23,543 bases of DNA, taken from assembly GCA_000320545.1 (NCBI GenBank), contig ADNK01003002.1, positions 1 through 23,543 on the forward strand. The letters are read 5' to 3'. This stretch comes from Bigelowiella natans CCMP2755 (taxonomy: Eukaryota; Cercozoa; Chlorarachniophyceae). Positions 1 through 15,967 of the stretch are shown here, one piece after another. Made by a program: the position numbers and the translations under genes. Positions within the stretch are counted from its first letter, which is position 1, and every line of letters starts with the position of its first letter. Under the pieces are notes generated by a model. It did no database searches. It saw only the letters and a list, made by a program, of their open reading frames with translations, and had not been told where the DNA came from.

Positions 1-1
1 T

Positions 2-829
2 TCCCACCGCGCGCACTTTACACCGCCCTCACCCTACCTCTTTGACGACGACCGCATAGCTAAGGTCTCGGGCGTGGGTACCAAGTTCTCCTCACAGCTG
101 AAGCGAAAATGCATCATCAAGGTCTCCGCCGGCCCGCTCAAAGGCGTGCAGGTGAAGATCGACAAGGTCCTCAGCGATACAGAGGCAACGCTGCTCAAGC
201 CGGTAACGTTTGAGGAAAAGAGCCCCGTCACAGCGGTTTACAAAGTCATCCCGCACCTCGATCATTCTCGGGTGTTCCGATCCGTTTATCGCCGCCTCAG
301 GAAGGGCGGCGCGGTGGGCATTTTCCCCGAGGTAGTTAGTTGCCCGTGCTGCTACTTCGGCGTCTACGAGAGCACAAGGCGCCGTTGTCAGCTGCCAGTT
401 GTTTGCTTTACCTGCGTTGTTGTTGTTGTTGTTGTTGTTGTTCTTGTTGTTCTTCATCGTTTTCGTCATCATCATCATCATGGTCATCATCTCTTCTCCC
501 CATCCTCCTCCTCCCTTTCTCCTCCCTCCTCTCCTTGCTGGGGCCAATCAATCACCAGGGGGGGTCGCATGACCGTACGGAGCTGCTGCCTCTCAAGGTC
601 GGCATTACGATCATGGCGCTAGGCGCGATGGAGGAGAACTACAACGGACCGCCGGTCAAGATTCTTCCGGTCGGGATTAACTACTTCAAAGGGCACCAAT
701 TCCGCAGCCGCGTGTTCATCGATATCGGGTCCCCCATCGTTCCTTCGGAGGCGATGATCAAAGCCTACAGGGTGAGAGAGAGCGGCGCACCACACCCAAC
801 AGCAGTCTTATGTTCCCGAACTATCTTCA

Positions 830-889
<60 letters not shown>

Positions 890-1536
890 GGTGCTACTAC
901 ACACAAACGCGCGCGCGCGCGCGCAACGCATAGACGACATAGCGCGACTATATTCAACGCGCTGACGCTGACACCCACCCTCAGGAGGGCGGCGACCAAA
1001 AGAGAACCGCGTGCAATGACCTCCTGCAGACGATTATGGCAGGGATTAAAGCGGTTACGCTAGAGGCTCCGGACTACGATACGCTGCAGTTCTTCAGGGC
1101 GATGAGACGGCTATATTGGAACTTAGACCGGAGGATGACGGCGGCGGAGAGATTTGCGCTCACCCAAGCATTTGCCAAAGGATACCCCGCCGTGAAGGAC
1201 AAGCCGGAGGTCAAGGAAATCTATACTCGGGTCAAGGAGTACATCACCATGCTCAAGGACTTTGCCATCTCTGATTACAGGTTGGTTGGGACTTCGGGAG
1301 GGGTGGAGTGTGGGGGGGGTTGGGGGGGGGGGGGTAGTGGCTGATCGAAGTTGGTGTGGATGGAAAGGATAAGCGGAGAAAGAGGGAAGTAGGGTGGTAT
1401 TATGAAAGTTATCAGCAAAATGTAACCACTTTCTCTGTTGTTTGACGGTAGGGTTCAGCTAGTTGAAGTACCGAGGAAGGTAAACAATCCTCCCCTTACC
1501 CCCGCCTCAAATCCTTTCCCCTTTGCCGGCCCCAAT

Positions 1537-1575
<39 letters not shown>

Positions 1576-2632
1576 AAGGAGAGAGGGAGAGCGAGTTTGC
1601 CAGCAAATACCATCTCAGCTAAGATATCGATATGATCCTGCTACGTGTGTTGTGCTGTCTTTATAATCGTTGTACCCCCCACTTTGGTAAAGAAAATCAT
1701 TTGTTCGTGACCTCATCTCCTCCCTTCTCCTCCTCCTCCTACTCCGCCCACGTTATTGTTTCCACCGCCCAGGCGTCAGCATCGCTGGACTTATGGGCCA
1801 ACGAGTGCTGTTTGGGTTGTTACTGTACCGAATCATCATCTTGATCATCTACTTCCTGGCGGCCATTCCTGGATCTGTAAGTTGCAGCAGCAGCGTCCAC
1901 GTAGAGATAGATGTTTCTTGCCGTCAGGGGATTGATAGCATATGTACACTGGGATATATGTAAGTTCAGCGGTGTGTGTCTGGTAGTGTGAAGGAGAATT
2001 TGTTGTGTATGTTCAGGGGAGAGAGGGGGGGTGGGGGGGGGTGGAGAGTGAATAGCATCATACTCAGCCCCACCTTTCAGTCGTCTTTCCCTAGTTTCAG
2101 TTGGACTCACCCCCATACCTTCCCCCCGTCTCTCTACCAGGTCGCCGCAGCTCCCTACTTCATCGTATCGAATCTCATCTCTGCGCAAAAGGCTCGTGCG
2201 GCGGCCGCGAAGTCAAGTGTCAAAATCGCCGGGCGCGACCTCCTCGCGACATGGAAGATTCTCATCGCAATGGTCCTCGTCCCCTCCCTGCATTGCTTTT
2301 ACACGTTCCTCCTCTGGTATCTCCTGGGGGAGACGGCGGCCATCATGTACTTCTTCTTCATGCCGTTCGTGTCGCTGCTCACGGTGCTCAGCTACGAGAT
2401 GGGGATGAAGATTTGGAACAGCCTCATCCCGCTTGTCTTGTCCATTATGAACAAGGACGATGGTACCAAGGTGGTGGCGATGCGCCGTCGGGTCAGGGAG
2501 CAGGTAGTGACCGAGAAGTAGCTTCCAGACTGTAGTCGTAACACGACGATAATCTCCTCCTCCCCCAGCACCCGTTCTTCTTGCGTGTCTCTGTTAGAGC
2601 TGCTGACTCGTGTCTAGTGCTGGATTTAATAA

Positions 2633-2671
<39 letters not shown>

Positions 2672-2866
2672 CGATATTCCACATTCTCTCTATCCCATCC
2701 CGCTCACCCTTCTCAATGCCGGCAGGTTCTCAAGGTCATCAAGGAGTTCAAATGGGACTCCGCGCTGATGGACAACGAGGAGATGAAGCACCTCTTCATC
2801 CAAAGCCTCTCGTCCCTAGAGCTGTACGATGCGGACGACGACGAGCTCGACACTTCCCTAGGGTAG
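2..2866 (+). CDS. Glycerol-3-phosphate / DHAP acyltransferase (Sct1/Gpt2 type), 5'-truncated
   Basis: Acylates glycerol-3-phosphate or dihydroxyacetone phosphate, the first step of glycerolipid synthesis, at the ER membrane. Exons read: 2-331, 559-771, 985-1280, 1780-1876, 2141-2503, 2726-2866. The block IFPEGGSHDRTELLPLK is rebuilt exactly across the 332-558 intron; it is the PlsC-family substrate-binding motif as found in fungal Sct1/Gpt2. LPVGINYFKGHQFRSR and VKIAGRDLLATWK follow in the family order. Hydrophobic runs before and after the 1877-2140 intron are membrane segments. The C-terminus is acidic and ends LGTAG-stop at 2864. The NHX4D motif and start codon lie left of the window. The 1281-1779 junction is the least certain: a 28-nt candidate exon (1452-1479) looks coding but breaks phase with the next exon, while skipping it keeps frame. 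Family assignment is firm; exact substrate is inferred. Confidence 0.9.
416..490. repeat. (GTT)n and (CAT)n microsatellites in acyltransferase intron
   Basis: A GTT run at about 416-442 and a CAT run at about 465-490 lie inside the 332-558 intron, followed by a TCC-rich stretch leading to the acceptor. Confidence 0.9.
831..924. repeat. (CT)n then (CG)n microsatellites in acyltransferase intron
   Basis: A nearly pure CT run (831-889) and a CG run (908-924) lie in the 772-984 intron. Confidence 0.9.
1541..1572. repeat. (GA)n microsatellite in acyltransferase intron
   Basis: Pure GA dinucleotide run inside the long 1281-1779 intron; G-rich runs sit upstream at 1310-1335. Confidence 0.9.
2635..2668. 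repeat. (TA)n microsatellite in last acyltransferase intron
   Basis: Pure TA run inside the 2504-2725 intron, 57 bases before the acceptor. A TAG trinucleotide run (2864-2880) also begins exactly at the stop codon, giving five consecutive in-frame stops. Confidence 0.9.
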
Positions 2867-4315
2867 TAGTAGTAGTAGTAGCGAGGCGGTGAGGTGGGGG
2901 GGGGGGAGCGATGTGGATGGCTCATGAGTACGTGGGCTGATGTGAAGCATAGAGTGTGACAAATAGGAGTCAATAAGTAATGGCAGCAGTTGCAAGGTGG
3001 CGTGGGCAATCTGTTTTCGCCTATATATACCCGTATCACACGCATATCTGGATATTATTGTAAATGCAATATGCGGCAATATGCACACATGTCCCATTGT
3101 GCATGTACTATGACATGTGTGGAGTATCGTAGCGCACACGCGCATCTAGTCAATAATTAAAACGCGACAACAGTCCGGCAGATTCTCGTTAATTAAGGAG
3201 CTAATCTGATGTACGAGTCTAATGTTCATTCGAGCGAGCTAGCGAGCACGAGACTGAAAGAAAAATCCAACATGTTTTTTCGACTTTATGCGTACGTGCT
3301 AGCTAGCTAGCATGGCGCACTACTAGCGCAGCCAAACAATGAATACACTGTGTCATATGCATAAGTAAAAAAACAATTGCATGCATGCATGGCGCACTAT
3401 ATGACCCTTGTTAGCATGCTAGCATGCCAGCCAGCGGCAGCGTCCAGCTAGTGTTCAACATGCTAGCGTGCCGCTGTGAAGTGTCAAGGCTGTATGTGCA
3501 ACACCACTGTATGATTAACGTTTTGTTATATCAATGATAAAAATAGGATAGTAATTAATATGATATATGTTATATGTCCATGTCACATTCCGTTGTTCGT
3601 TCATAATGGACATAGCTCTAGAGCTAGATAGTGATATGATACACGACATGCATCATGTTGCGTTGTCTACATGTCAATGATTGCGTTGTGATGGCTAGAT
3701 GGCATCTAGCTATGCATGCCTAGATGCTAGCGCATTGTTAAATTTGGTTAGCTCGAGTGCACGATGATATTGGATCGATCTCAAAGAACGCGGCGAGCGA
3801 ATAAAAACGACGTGTTACCTCTAGGCCTAACAGCCACCGCTAGACCGTGAGAACGTGAATTGATCTCTGAATTGCGCTACATCATTGCGTTGTCACGGCC
3901 ACGCACGTGATGAAACCAAGCTAGCAAGGCAAATTGCGCGGCACACATGGCGCATTTAGTGTACACGTGCATGTGAAAGAATTGCTAGATTGATCGAAAT
4001 TTGCATTTAAGCAATTATTTTCATTTGTCAAATTTACCAAAGAAACACCGCATGCATTAGGTGCCTCATGTTCATGCACACACACGCACACACAGCCCAA
4101 ATGAATTCGAGAATGCTACGCACGCTGGCTGGGGGAATGGACCGTGTGTATACGGTCGTAGGTTCATGTACATCAAAACCAATCTAAGGCTAGATGGAAA
4201 AAACGTATCGCATGTAGCAAATTCGTGTATCCTTCTCATAAAATTTCACGTGATAGATCATTGAGATTAACCATAGCACTCTGGTAAGAAGTGTGCGAAC
4301 ACAAGCAATCGCATG
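2867..4315. other. Intergenic, palindromic-word-rich, no gene seen
   Basis: It lies between the 3' end of the acyltransferase and the 3' end of the minus-strand gene, so these two genes converge here. No supported coding exon. From about 3200 to 3780 it is crowded with short self-complementary words (GCTAGC, CTAG, GCATGC, TGCATGCA, TTAATTAA). Base composition shifts from GC-rich in the acyltransferase exons to AT-rich here. Confidence 0.75.
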
Positions 4316-5397
4316 TTAATCAGGATCATTATAATCACCAGCGATAATCGCATTTTTGCTTGATTGAGCCCCATCGCAATCTATCTTCTGTCGAACAGCT
4401 TTGCCTATTTTGTCTGATATCCGAAATTTGAAGTCGCTCCAAGTAGTCGAGCCGCCAAATTTGGCGTCTCCTCCCAGTTGAAATCCCAGAATCTTTGTAA
4501 TAGCTCTTTTCATAGAAAATCGCTTAATTTCTTTTTGGTCAACACACAGTGATATGTATTTTCGACCCTTTACAAAATGACCTTCAAGCTGGAAAGCTTT
4601 CCCTGATCTTATTCCACAGTAAATGCCAAAATCTTCGTTCGCTATGCTTCCATAACCTCTAAGCTTCGCGGCATCGAATTTTAATGTCAATATACTCTCC
4701 TTACCATCTTCAGACTCGACGATTAATAACGTGTGCCCGCCGTTAGCACGAATGGGCTGCAACAATATTCGAACCGAGAACGAGGTGTTCTCGATAATAG
4801 GAACCGGTTTTTCAAAGTATTTCTTGTCAGAAAACCGCACTATATTACGTCTGGGCCTCTGCTTGAAGGTTAACTTCAATCCTTCTTCCTTTGAATTATC
4901 GCTAGCAGGCGAAAATTTAAGCACATGACCCGAGTCAATGGTCTTGCTTCTGAAGACGTCATCGTTGGCATCGAGTAGGATCTTGTGCACCACACTGCGA
5001 TCAAGTTTGGATTGGTGACTGGCAACAGCTCGCCGGAAACGAGCCATGTGCCCGTTTTTCTCAATTTTACACTCGGAAAACCACTTTGACATCTCGTTTT
5101 CTTCCATAGTTAGCAGGAATAGAGCGCTTTCCTTAAGGCTATACCCAGCGGCCTCGACTGTAGAGCCGTAGACCTCCAGCAACTGTTGCACAACAGCATC
5201 TTCGTGTCAGCAGAAGCATCTAATGGATGAGATAAACGAGATACACGCACCTTAGACTCCTCTAAAAGGTCTCGTATGCATATGGACGGAGCAGATTGCG
5301 GAGCAGATTGCGGAGCAGATTGTGGAGCAGATTGTGGAGCAGATTGTGGAGCAGATTGTGGAGCAGATTGTGGAGCAGATTGCTTCCCCCCCATCAC
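4316..5397 (-). CDS. Unknown protein with MGGKQS start and SAPQ repeats
   Basis: Two exons, 5397(or 5394)-5251 and 5182-4316, around a 68-nt GT-AG intron (5250-5183), phase 0 on both sides; about 336 aa. Starting at the second Met (5394) gives MGGKQS, which fits the N-myristoylation consensus (Gly2, Ser6) and suggests membrane attachment. Next come about eight SAPQ tetrapeptides from a 12-bp minisatellite, then a helical stretch (RDLLEESK / LLEVYGSTVEAAGYSLKES). The C-terminal half alternates short beta-like segments (FSVRILLQP, HTLLIVESEDGKES, YISLCVDQKEIKRF) and could be a lectin- or LamG-like sandwich, but I do not recognise the family. The frame is open upstream of the Met codons to a possible acceptor (tttacag, just before 5403), so a further 5' exon is possible. 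Confidence 0.65.
5288..5383. repeat. 12-bp minisatellite, 8 units (GGAGCAGATTGY)
   Basis: Eight head-to-tail units GGAGCAGATTGC/T. The first two and the last have C at the end, the five middle ones T. The unit length is a multiple of three, so copy changes keep frame. It encodes SAPQ repeats on the minus strand. Confidence 0.95.
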
Positions 5398-5740
5398 CGC
5401 TTCCTGTAAATGGATGATGGAGTATTATCTCCTTTCTCCTTCCGTTACGACATTCCAAGGAAGGGGTAAATTACACTTGCGACAACAAAACATAAATGAC
5501 GTATACAAAAAATTCCCATTGTATTTCCCCTCGATCTTGCTGGAAGCTGGAGGCCGATAAAAAGTATCATACTAGATCTACGAGCTCGTAGCATAATTTC
5601 TGTTTTGACTATGTCGCTGACGTAGATTTTCCCTTGAATTTTGAAGTTCCGACGCGGCATTTGTGTTTTTTCCTGACGACTTGTCTCGGACTTTGACGCA
5701 TGTAAAGAATTGCCTTGAGTTGCTGCAAGGGCGTTGTGGA
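5398..5740. promoter_or_regulatory. Shared divergent upstream region (inferred)
   Basis: These 343 bases separate the minus-strand SAPQ-repeat gene from the plus-strand SET gene, so both promoters should lie here if the starts are right. No clear TATA box or other element was recognised. A long minus-strand frame (5900-5445) crosses it; part of that frame could be an upstream exon of the SAPQ gene. Confidence 0.3.
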
Positions 5741-7523
5741 ATGGCTTCCAAGCTTCCGAAAGGATGGCCCCCCGAGGTGATTCATTTACGTCCGCGGAAC
5801 ACCGAATCGAGATGAGGAACATAGCCTGGAGAATTTTAGTCGCACACACTCGTAGGCACCTGTCCTGGTGCTGCAGTTTTTGTGCACACAACAACATCAC
5901 AAATGTGCCCTGTGTAGATCGACTTCAAATCCGATTGCGACTGGACGGGAGTGTGTGAGGAGCTTCAGGCAAAGCTGAGACCCAAGCAAAACAACGAAAA
6001 AAGAGCATGCCGCAGCGTGAGAATCCGTGTCATTGAAGACGAAAACCATCCCGCGTACGTGTCAGCACTGTGTTCGCAAACGAAACTGGTGTCCTCGTCA
6101 TCGCCCATTTATTTTATCAAACATATCAATTGTTCCTTAGATATAGACAACGGGGACTATTCGCTGCAGGAACCATTAAACCGCGAACGCACATCATCGA
6201 CTATGTCGGCAAGGTGTTCTTCGTTCTGCTCACAGTAAAGAAAGATGCTTCTTTCATAGGCTGATCCATGATTACCCTGCATTCAACTCAGATACTTCCT
6301 GAATCCAAGGAATCCCAGACCTCAGATTACATCATCGCATTTACGGAAAATCTATCTATAGATGCAGAAAGTTTGTACTGCTTCCTCCCACACCCTGCCA
6401 CGAGAGGACGTAGCTAGCCCAATTTTGAAAGGAAACGTATTGCGTCGAAACGCCTGATAGGATGCATTTTCAGCAATAATGCAAGCGCATTGATGCCTGA
6501 AATTGTATAATTTGTATTGAGCTACGGCATAGTCTCCCTTACGGACGGTTACCATATTTACAGAGCACGGGAACGAGTCTCGATTCATCAATGATTTCAG
6601 AGGGACGGGCGGAAAGCAGAATGTCAAATTCGACACCTACGAATCTCAGGAGGGGGTACATCTATACGAACAATTCAATATTCATATCATGATGATACGA
6701 AGATAGAAAACACCGAAATTGCGCGCGATGCATTAATCGTGTCGTATACAACAGGTTTTCGGATTAATTTTGATACTAAACCGCAATATATCTCACTAGA
6801 GTTGATAATTTGAAAGAATGTTTGCTTTCTCCCTCTAGCGATTAGTTATCTTATTATGAATATAATGTGATAATTTGCTCCTGAATTTTGTTATCTTTAG
6901 ACTCGATTAGGAGTCTTTTCTATGAAGGAGCCTGTAAGAAAGGGAGAGGTACAATTCATTTTCACATTCGACACACTTAATTTGGAATGCGCCGTTGTTA
7001 GTGTAATTTTGCGTATTCACATTTAGTGCGCATTTCTTTTCATTCGCGCGTTTTTGTGTTTGCGAATCACTCGAAGCTTAAATTGATGGCAACTTTAGTC
7101 TTGGAAATTTGAATGAGAAAACGAAGTAAATCAAATTTAAATTGGCCTACTGTAAATATTTGCCAATTGTCCCGGTAGCTAGATTTGTCGTTAGAATCAA
7201 TATCAAGTGCCCAGGGTGCTGAAATATGCCTCCACTACCTTCGAAGTTTTGATGCATACTCTCTTTTCCATGATTAGGAATTACTTGTAACATATGGGCG
7301 AGGGTTTTGGAAAGCAAGGGGATTGCTCGCGGAGCTATCCAGCAAACATGAATTTAAGCAAAAGAACACAAATGAGAATCCCAAGGAGGCAAACACGAAT
7401 GCGAAGCGGAATATCTGTAGTGCAACCAAACAGCGAAGTAACGCTAGAAATCAAGAAAAGATGTGCAACAAGCCCAGAAAGAGTGACAGTAGAAAGAAGA
7501 ACAAGAAGAAAAAGAAAAGATAA
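5741..7523 (+). CDS. SET-domain protein (putative protein-lysine methyltransferase)
   Basis: Seven exons, all phase-consistent: 5741-5776, 5918-6060, 6147-6213, 6292-6370, 6564-6655, 6901-6948, 7278-7523; 236 aa. It begins MASKLPKGWPPE. SET landmarks appear in order: RGLFAAGTIKPRTHIIDYVG (about 63-81, the N-terminal SET strand), TSDYIIAF, then HGNESRFINDFRG (about 110-122, the NH-motif region that contacts AdoMet), GVFSMKEPVRKGE, and ELLVTYGRGFW (156-166) with the conserved Tyr161. Several of these motifs appear only after splicing. The tail from about 170 is Lys/Arg-rich and ends KKKKKR, suggesting nuclear localisation. No post-SET Cys cluster or pre-SET domain is seen. The pattern resembles small stand-alone fungal/algal SET proteins; histone versus non-histone substrate cannot be told. 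Confidence 0.85.
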
Positions 7524-8411
7524 CCCTTCAGCTTTTGGCTGATGGAAATACTTTTTTAATTTGGAATGACAAAAATTGCATTTTGTGCAAAACTATGTTG
7601 CTAGATTGGCCAACATGAATTTCAAAATGCCATGTTCTAGTGTTGCAAGCATAGTCATGTTGAAGTGTTGGATGGTCGCGATTCACCTGCTAGCCTGCCA
7701 GCACTAGAGAGTGCTAGAATGATGTTTGATGGGACAAACAATCTTAGCACCCACTCTCTAGACTCTAGCACTGGGGTTGCGGAGATTTGCTGATTTGCAC
7801 ACACATCGCAACACAGGCACACTCACATGTGCACACTCTGTTGATCCACACAGTTGCAAGCTATCAGTCTGGCCACATGACATTGCGCGTTCACATCGAC
7901 CAGCGACGTCTGGACGCATCGTTCTGGTGTTGTGCAGATGGTTGACCATTGCCATGGCTAGATGTAGAGATGGGGACACGGGTCCCTCTAGCCCTCTTGC
8001 AGCACGCACACGTCCACCCGCTCGATCACATGGATTTCACTTCTTCGCACGCACAGCCATGTCGCAATCAAGTCTCTAGAGTCTGTGCTGGAGCAAGCAG
8101 ACAAGGCTGTGCGAACGTGTCCACAATCCTTGTCGTCTGTGCGTGATGCGATGATAAGATCACGATGATGCGCCACGCACATGGATGAACGACACGCAAT
8201 GCACATGCAGCAATGGTGACACGACGGCACACGAAGGGCTGGTCGAAGAACATTCATGTGCATGGCAACGGACATTGATCACCTTGAAGGACAATCCACA
8301 GCCTTCGGCTTGATCGAGGATGGTTTGTCAACCCGAGAAAATGTTTTGTCGCCATGCTGGATCGCCTTGAATTCATCCGCGCGACTGAGAATTGTGCTGC
8401 TTTTTCAAAAA
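7524..8411. other. Intergenic, no supported gene
   Basis: It lies between the SET gene and the sulfotransferase gene, both on the plus strand. Overlapping open frames on both strands (7758-8275) have no recognisable domain or splice support. A 10-bp inverted repeat (7704-7713 and 7752-7761) and many CTAG and TGCACA/CACATG words are present. Confidence 0.6.
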
Positions 8412-9868
8412 ATGGTCACAAGTAAAAAAATGGCTTCCTTGTCTCTCGTTTTACTCGGCATTTTCACGATCACAAGTGATGCCTATTGGGACGAGGACAA
8501 AGCGGCTTCCACCGTACTGTTAGAGAATATTTCTCCTGATCGGTATGTGAAACTAGACTGTGATTTAACGCTTAGAACTTCTCTGATATTTCAGAATAAT
8601 GCTTAGAAACCGCAACGATGTGAGAATGTTCAAACGCATTCCTCGTTTTGAGCGCTCTTCAAATATATCAGTAGTTAAGGTATGCGGATGAACTGTGATA
8701 AACAGAACAAGAACACAAATATACAACCAAAAAGAGTTGCAATATTAATCAGACATCTTTGGAAGATGGAAGCCCATTCCTATGGGAGCACAAAGGGTCA
8801 AAAGTCTTAATGTGTCTTCAGCAGAAATGTGGAAGTTCTGCTTGGAAGCACGTTGTAAAGAAACAGATTGCTGATGAAGCCAACAGTACTGTTCATTATT
8901 CTCCCGGGGACATTCATAAAATGATGAAGACATATTATATCGAGAATGTAAAATCCGACGCTGACAATCAACTTCGAAATGTAGTAATAACTTTGAATGT
9001 GCATGCCCTCTGTGAATCATATTTCTAATAAATTTTCAAATACCATTTGATATGGAAATTTTCGACACATTCTCAAAAGAAAGATGTTGGTAAACTTTGT
9101 AGGGGGAAGACCCTCTGAGGCTCGTAATTACTCGAGAACCACTCAGGCGATTTATATCAGCATACATGGATAAGATTGGCCGATTTTGTGATAAGAATAT
9201 TGCTGAAGCGCTTGGTAGAACGGACAGATACAAAGTCAAAAAGTGCCTAAGAAGTTTAAAAACATATGCAGGTCTGTGAAGCTATATGGAGTGAGTAACA
9301 TCGTTCTAATACTATCATTACAACAGGAATCACGGACTGGGATGCCAAAGAGGATCTCACTCTATCAAAATTTATGGAAATATTCCTGAAGAAGATGTCG
9401 AGTGGTGTCCAATTAGAGGGCGGGGGGGTGGCTCACTTCACTCCGCAAACTACGCACTGCCAAATACGTCAGGGTCTATCTTACGATTACCATCTGAAGG
9501 TTGAGGAAATAAATTTATGGTATCAAGATCTTGTGCAACTAATGGGGCTGGAAGACATCGTTTCTTACGGCTGGGAGCACTTTTCTGGATACCCTTGTTT
9601 CTTCAAGATTAAGACTAGAAAGTGTGATGAAATGCTTTCTAGAAAACCTCTTCCCGCTAACGCAGAAATGGAAACGCATGACTACCATCCTACCAATGCC
9701 AACAGCTACCACATTCCTGATATCCCGCTCTACCTCCTCAATAAGTTCCAAAGGCTTTATGAGAAAGACTACAAGATATTTAATTACAAAGTATCTGATG
9801 ATTCAATGAAAGACTACGCATCATATGCATGTGTGTCAGAGTTACATGCACTTCTGAAACTGCAATGA
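8412..9868 (+). CDS. Carbohydrate-sulfotransferase-like protein
   Basis: Would transfer sulfate from PAPS to a glycan in the Golgi or secretory lumen. Five phase-consistent exons: 8412-8542, 8595-8679, 8753-8980, 9103-9271, 9327-9868; 384 aa. The N-terminus (from Met1 or Met7 at 8430) is a short hydrophobic run, ASLSLVLLGIFTITSDA, read as signal peptide or type II anchor. VLMCLQQKCGSSAWK (90-104) fits the 5'-phosphosulfate-binding loop and LVITREPLRRFISAY (155-169) the 3'-phosphate-binding motif of the Sulfotransfer_2 (HNK1ST/chondroitin 4-ST) family. HFTPQTTHC further on matches the family's next conserved block. Cysteines are frequent, as expected for a lumenal enzyme. Introns are 52, 73, 122 and 55 nt. 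The acceptor substrate cannot be inferred. Confidence 0.82.
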
Positions 9869-10706
9869 ATTGCAGAGATTGATTCATAGAGTAGCTACAA
9901 CTAGAATTTCGAGATGTATATTCTAGTATTCAGTAAATTCCTGGGCTTTGGACAATAACAATATTGTAAAAAATACGATCATGGTCATGTATCACACTAG
10001 CGTAGTAAGTTTAATGAGTTGAGACGTTGAGACGCATAATCGCATTTTGACTATGCACATAGAATTCCATGCACGCAACATTTCGAACATGAGGACACAC
10101 GTGTACTATTTTTTTTAGAATTATCAGTTTTTTTAACCAAGCTAGATCGACCTTTCTAGCTTTAGTAGTTAGATCTAGTCATTCTAGCATTGCTGGATTG
10201 CTTGATCGCGCTTATTTGTTTCTGAGATGCTAGCTAGCTACGATGGCTAGATTGTCCATGTTGTGTAGTAAAGTCACCAGGCTAGCAGGATTTGTAGCGA
10301 CAACTAGACTAGCTAGCTAGGCACGCTATCCAGCTAGGCACGCTATCCAGCTAGCATGGAGATGTAGTTAGTCCGAATGAGAGCAGTCAAAGAGTACATG
10401 CTAGAAATCGACGTTGTGCATCTGCGTACAGAGCCATTGGAATTAAAATACACGTCTAGACGTTGACTAAAAGTCTCATGGGAGACCGCATGCACATTTT
10501 ATGTATTTCATCATCAGCAACAATAAGTCTTCGCTTTTGTTAAATGTGATCTCAAAACGCATTGTTGCATGGATTTGTGGATACACAGCTAATCTGGACA
10601 TGACCAGACCATTTATCGTCTATTTTGTTGATTCTCCTAGTTTATATGAACGACGCTCTTTGACAAATCCCGAAATACCGCTCGCTATATCTGCATCTAG
10701 AGGTAT
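9869..10706. other. Intergenic between convergent genes
   Basis: Lies between the 3' ends of the sulfotransferase gene (+) and the kinase-RGS-PH gene (-). No gene seen. From 10140 to 10360 it is filled with CTAG, GCTAGC and AGATCTAG words. Confidence 0.7.
10321..10354. repeat. 17-bp tandem duplication
   Basis: Two exact head-to-tail copies of GCACGCTATCCAGCTAG, directly after a CTAGCTAGCTAG run. Confidence 0.9.

Positions 10707-15967
<5,261 letters not shown>

Noticed and set aside
5288-5383. CRISPR-like array
   Set aside because: Units are contiguous 12-mers without spacers, inside a coding exon of a eukaryotic gene.
5445-5900. 151-codon minus-strand frame over the SET gene 5' end
   Set aside because: No recognisable domain and it overlaps the supported SET first exons; kept only as a possible upstream exon source for the SAPQ gene.
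6656-6813. Alternative SET C-terminus using a 47-nt intron and ending IARDALIVSYTTGF-like residues at 6813
   Set aside because: The exons at 6901-6948 and 7278-7523 give a far better SET match (GVFSMKEP, KGE, ELLVTYGRGFW) with perfect phase.
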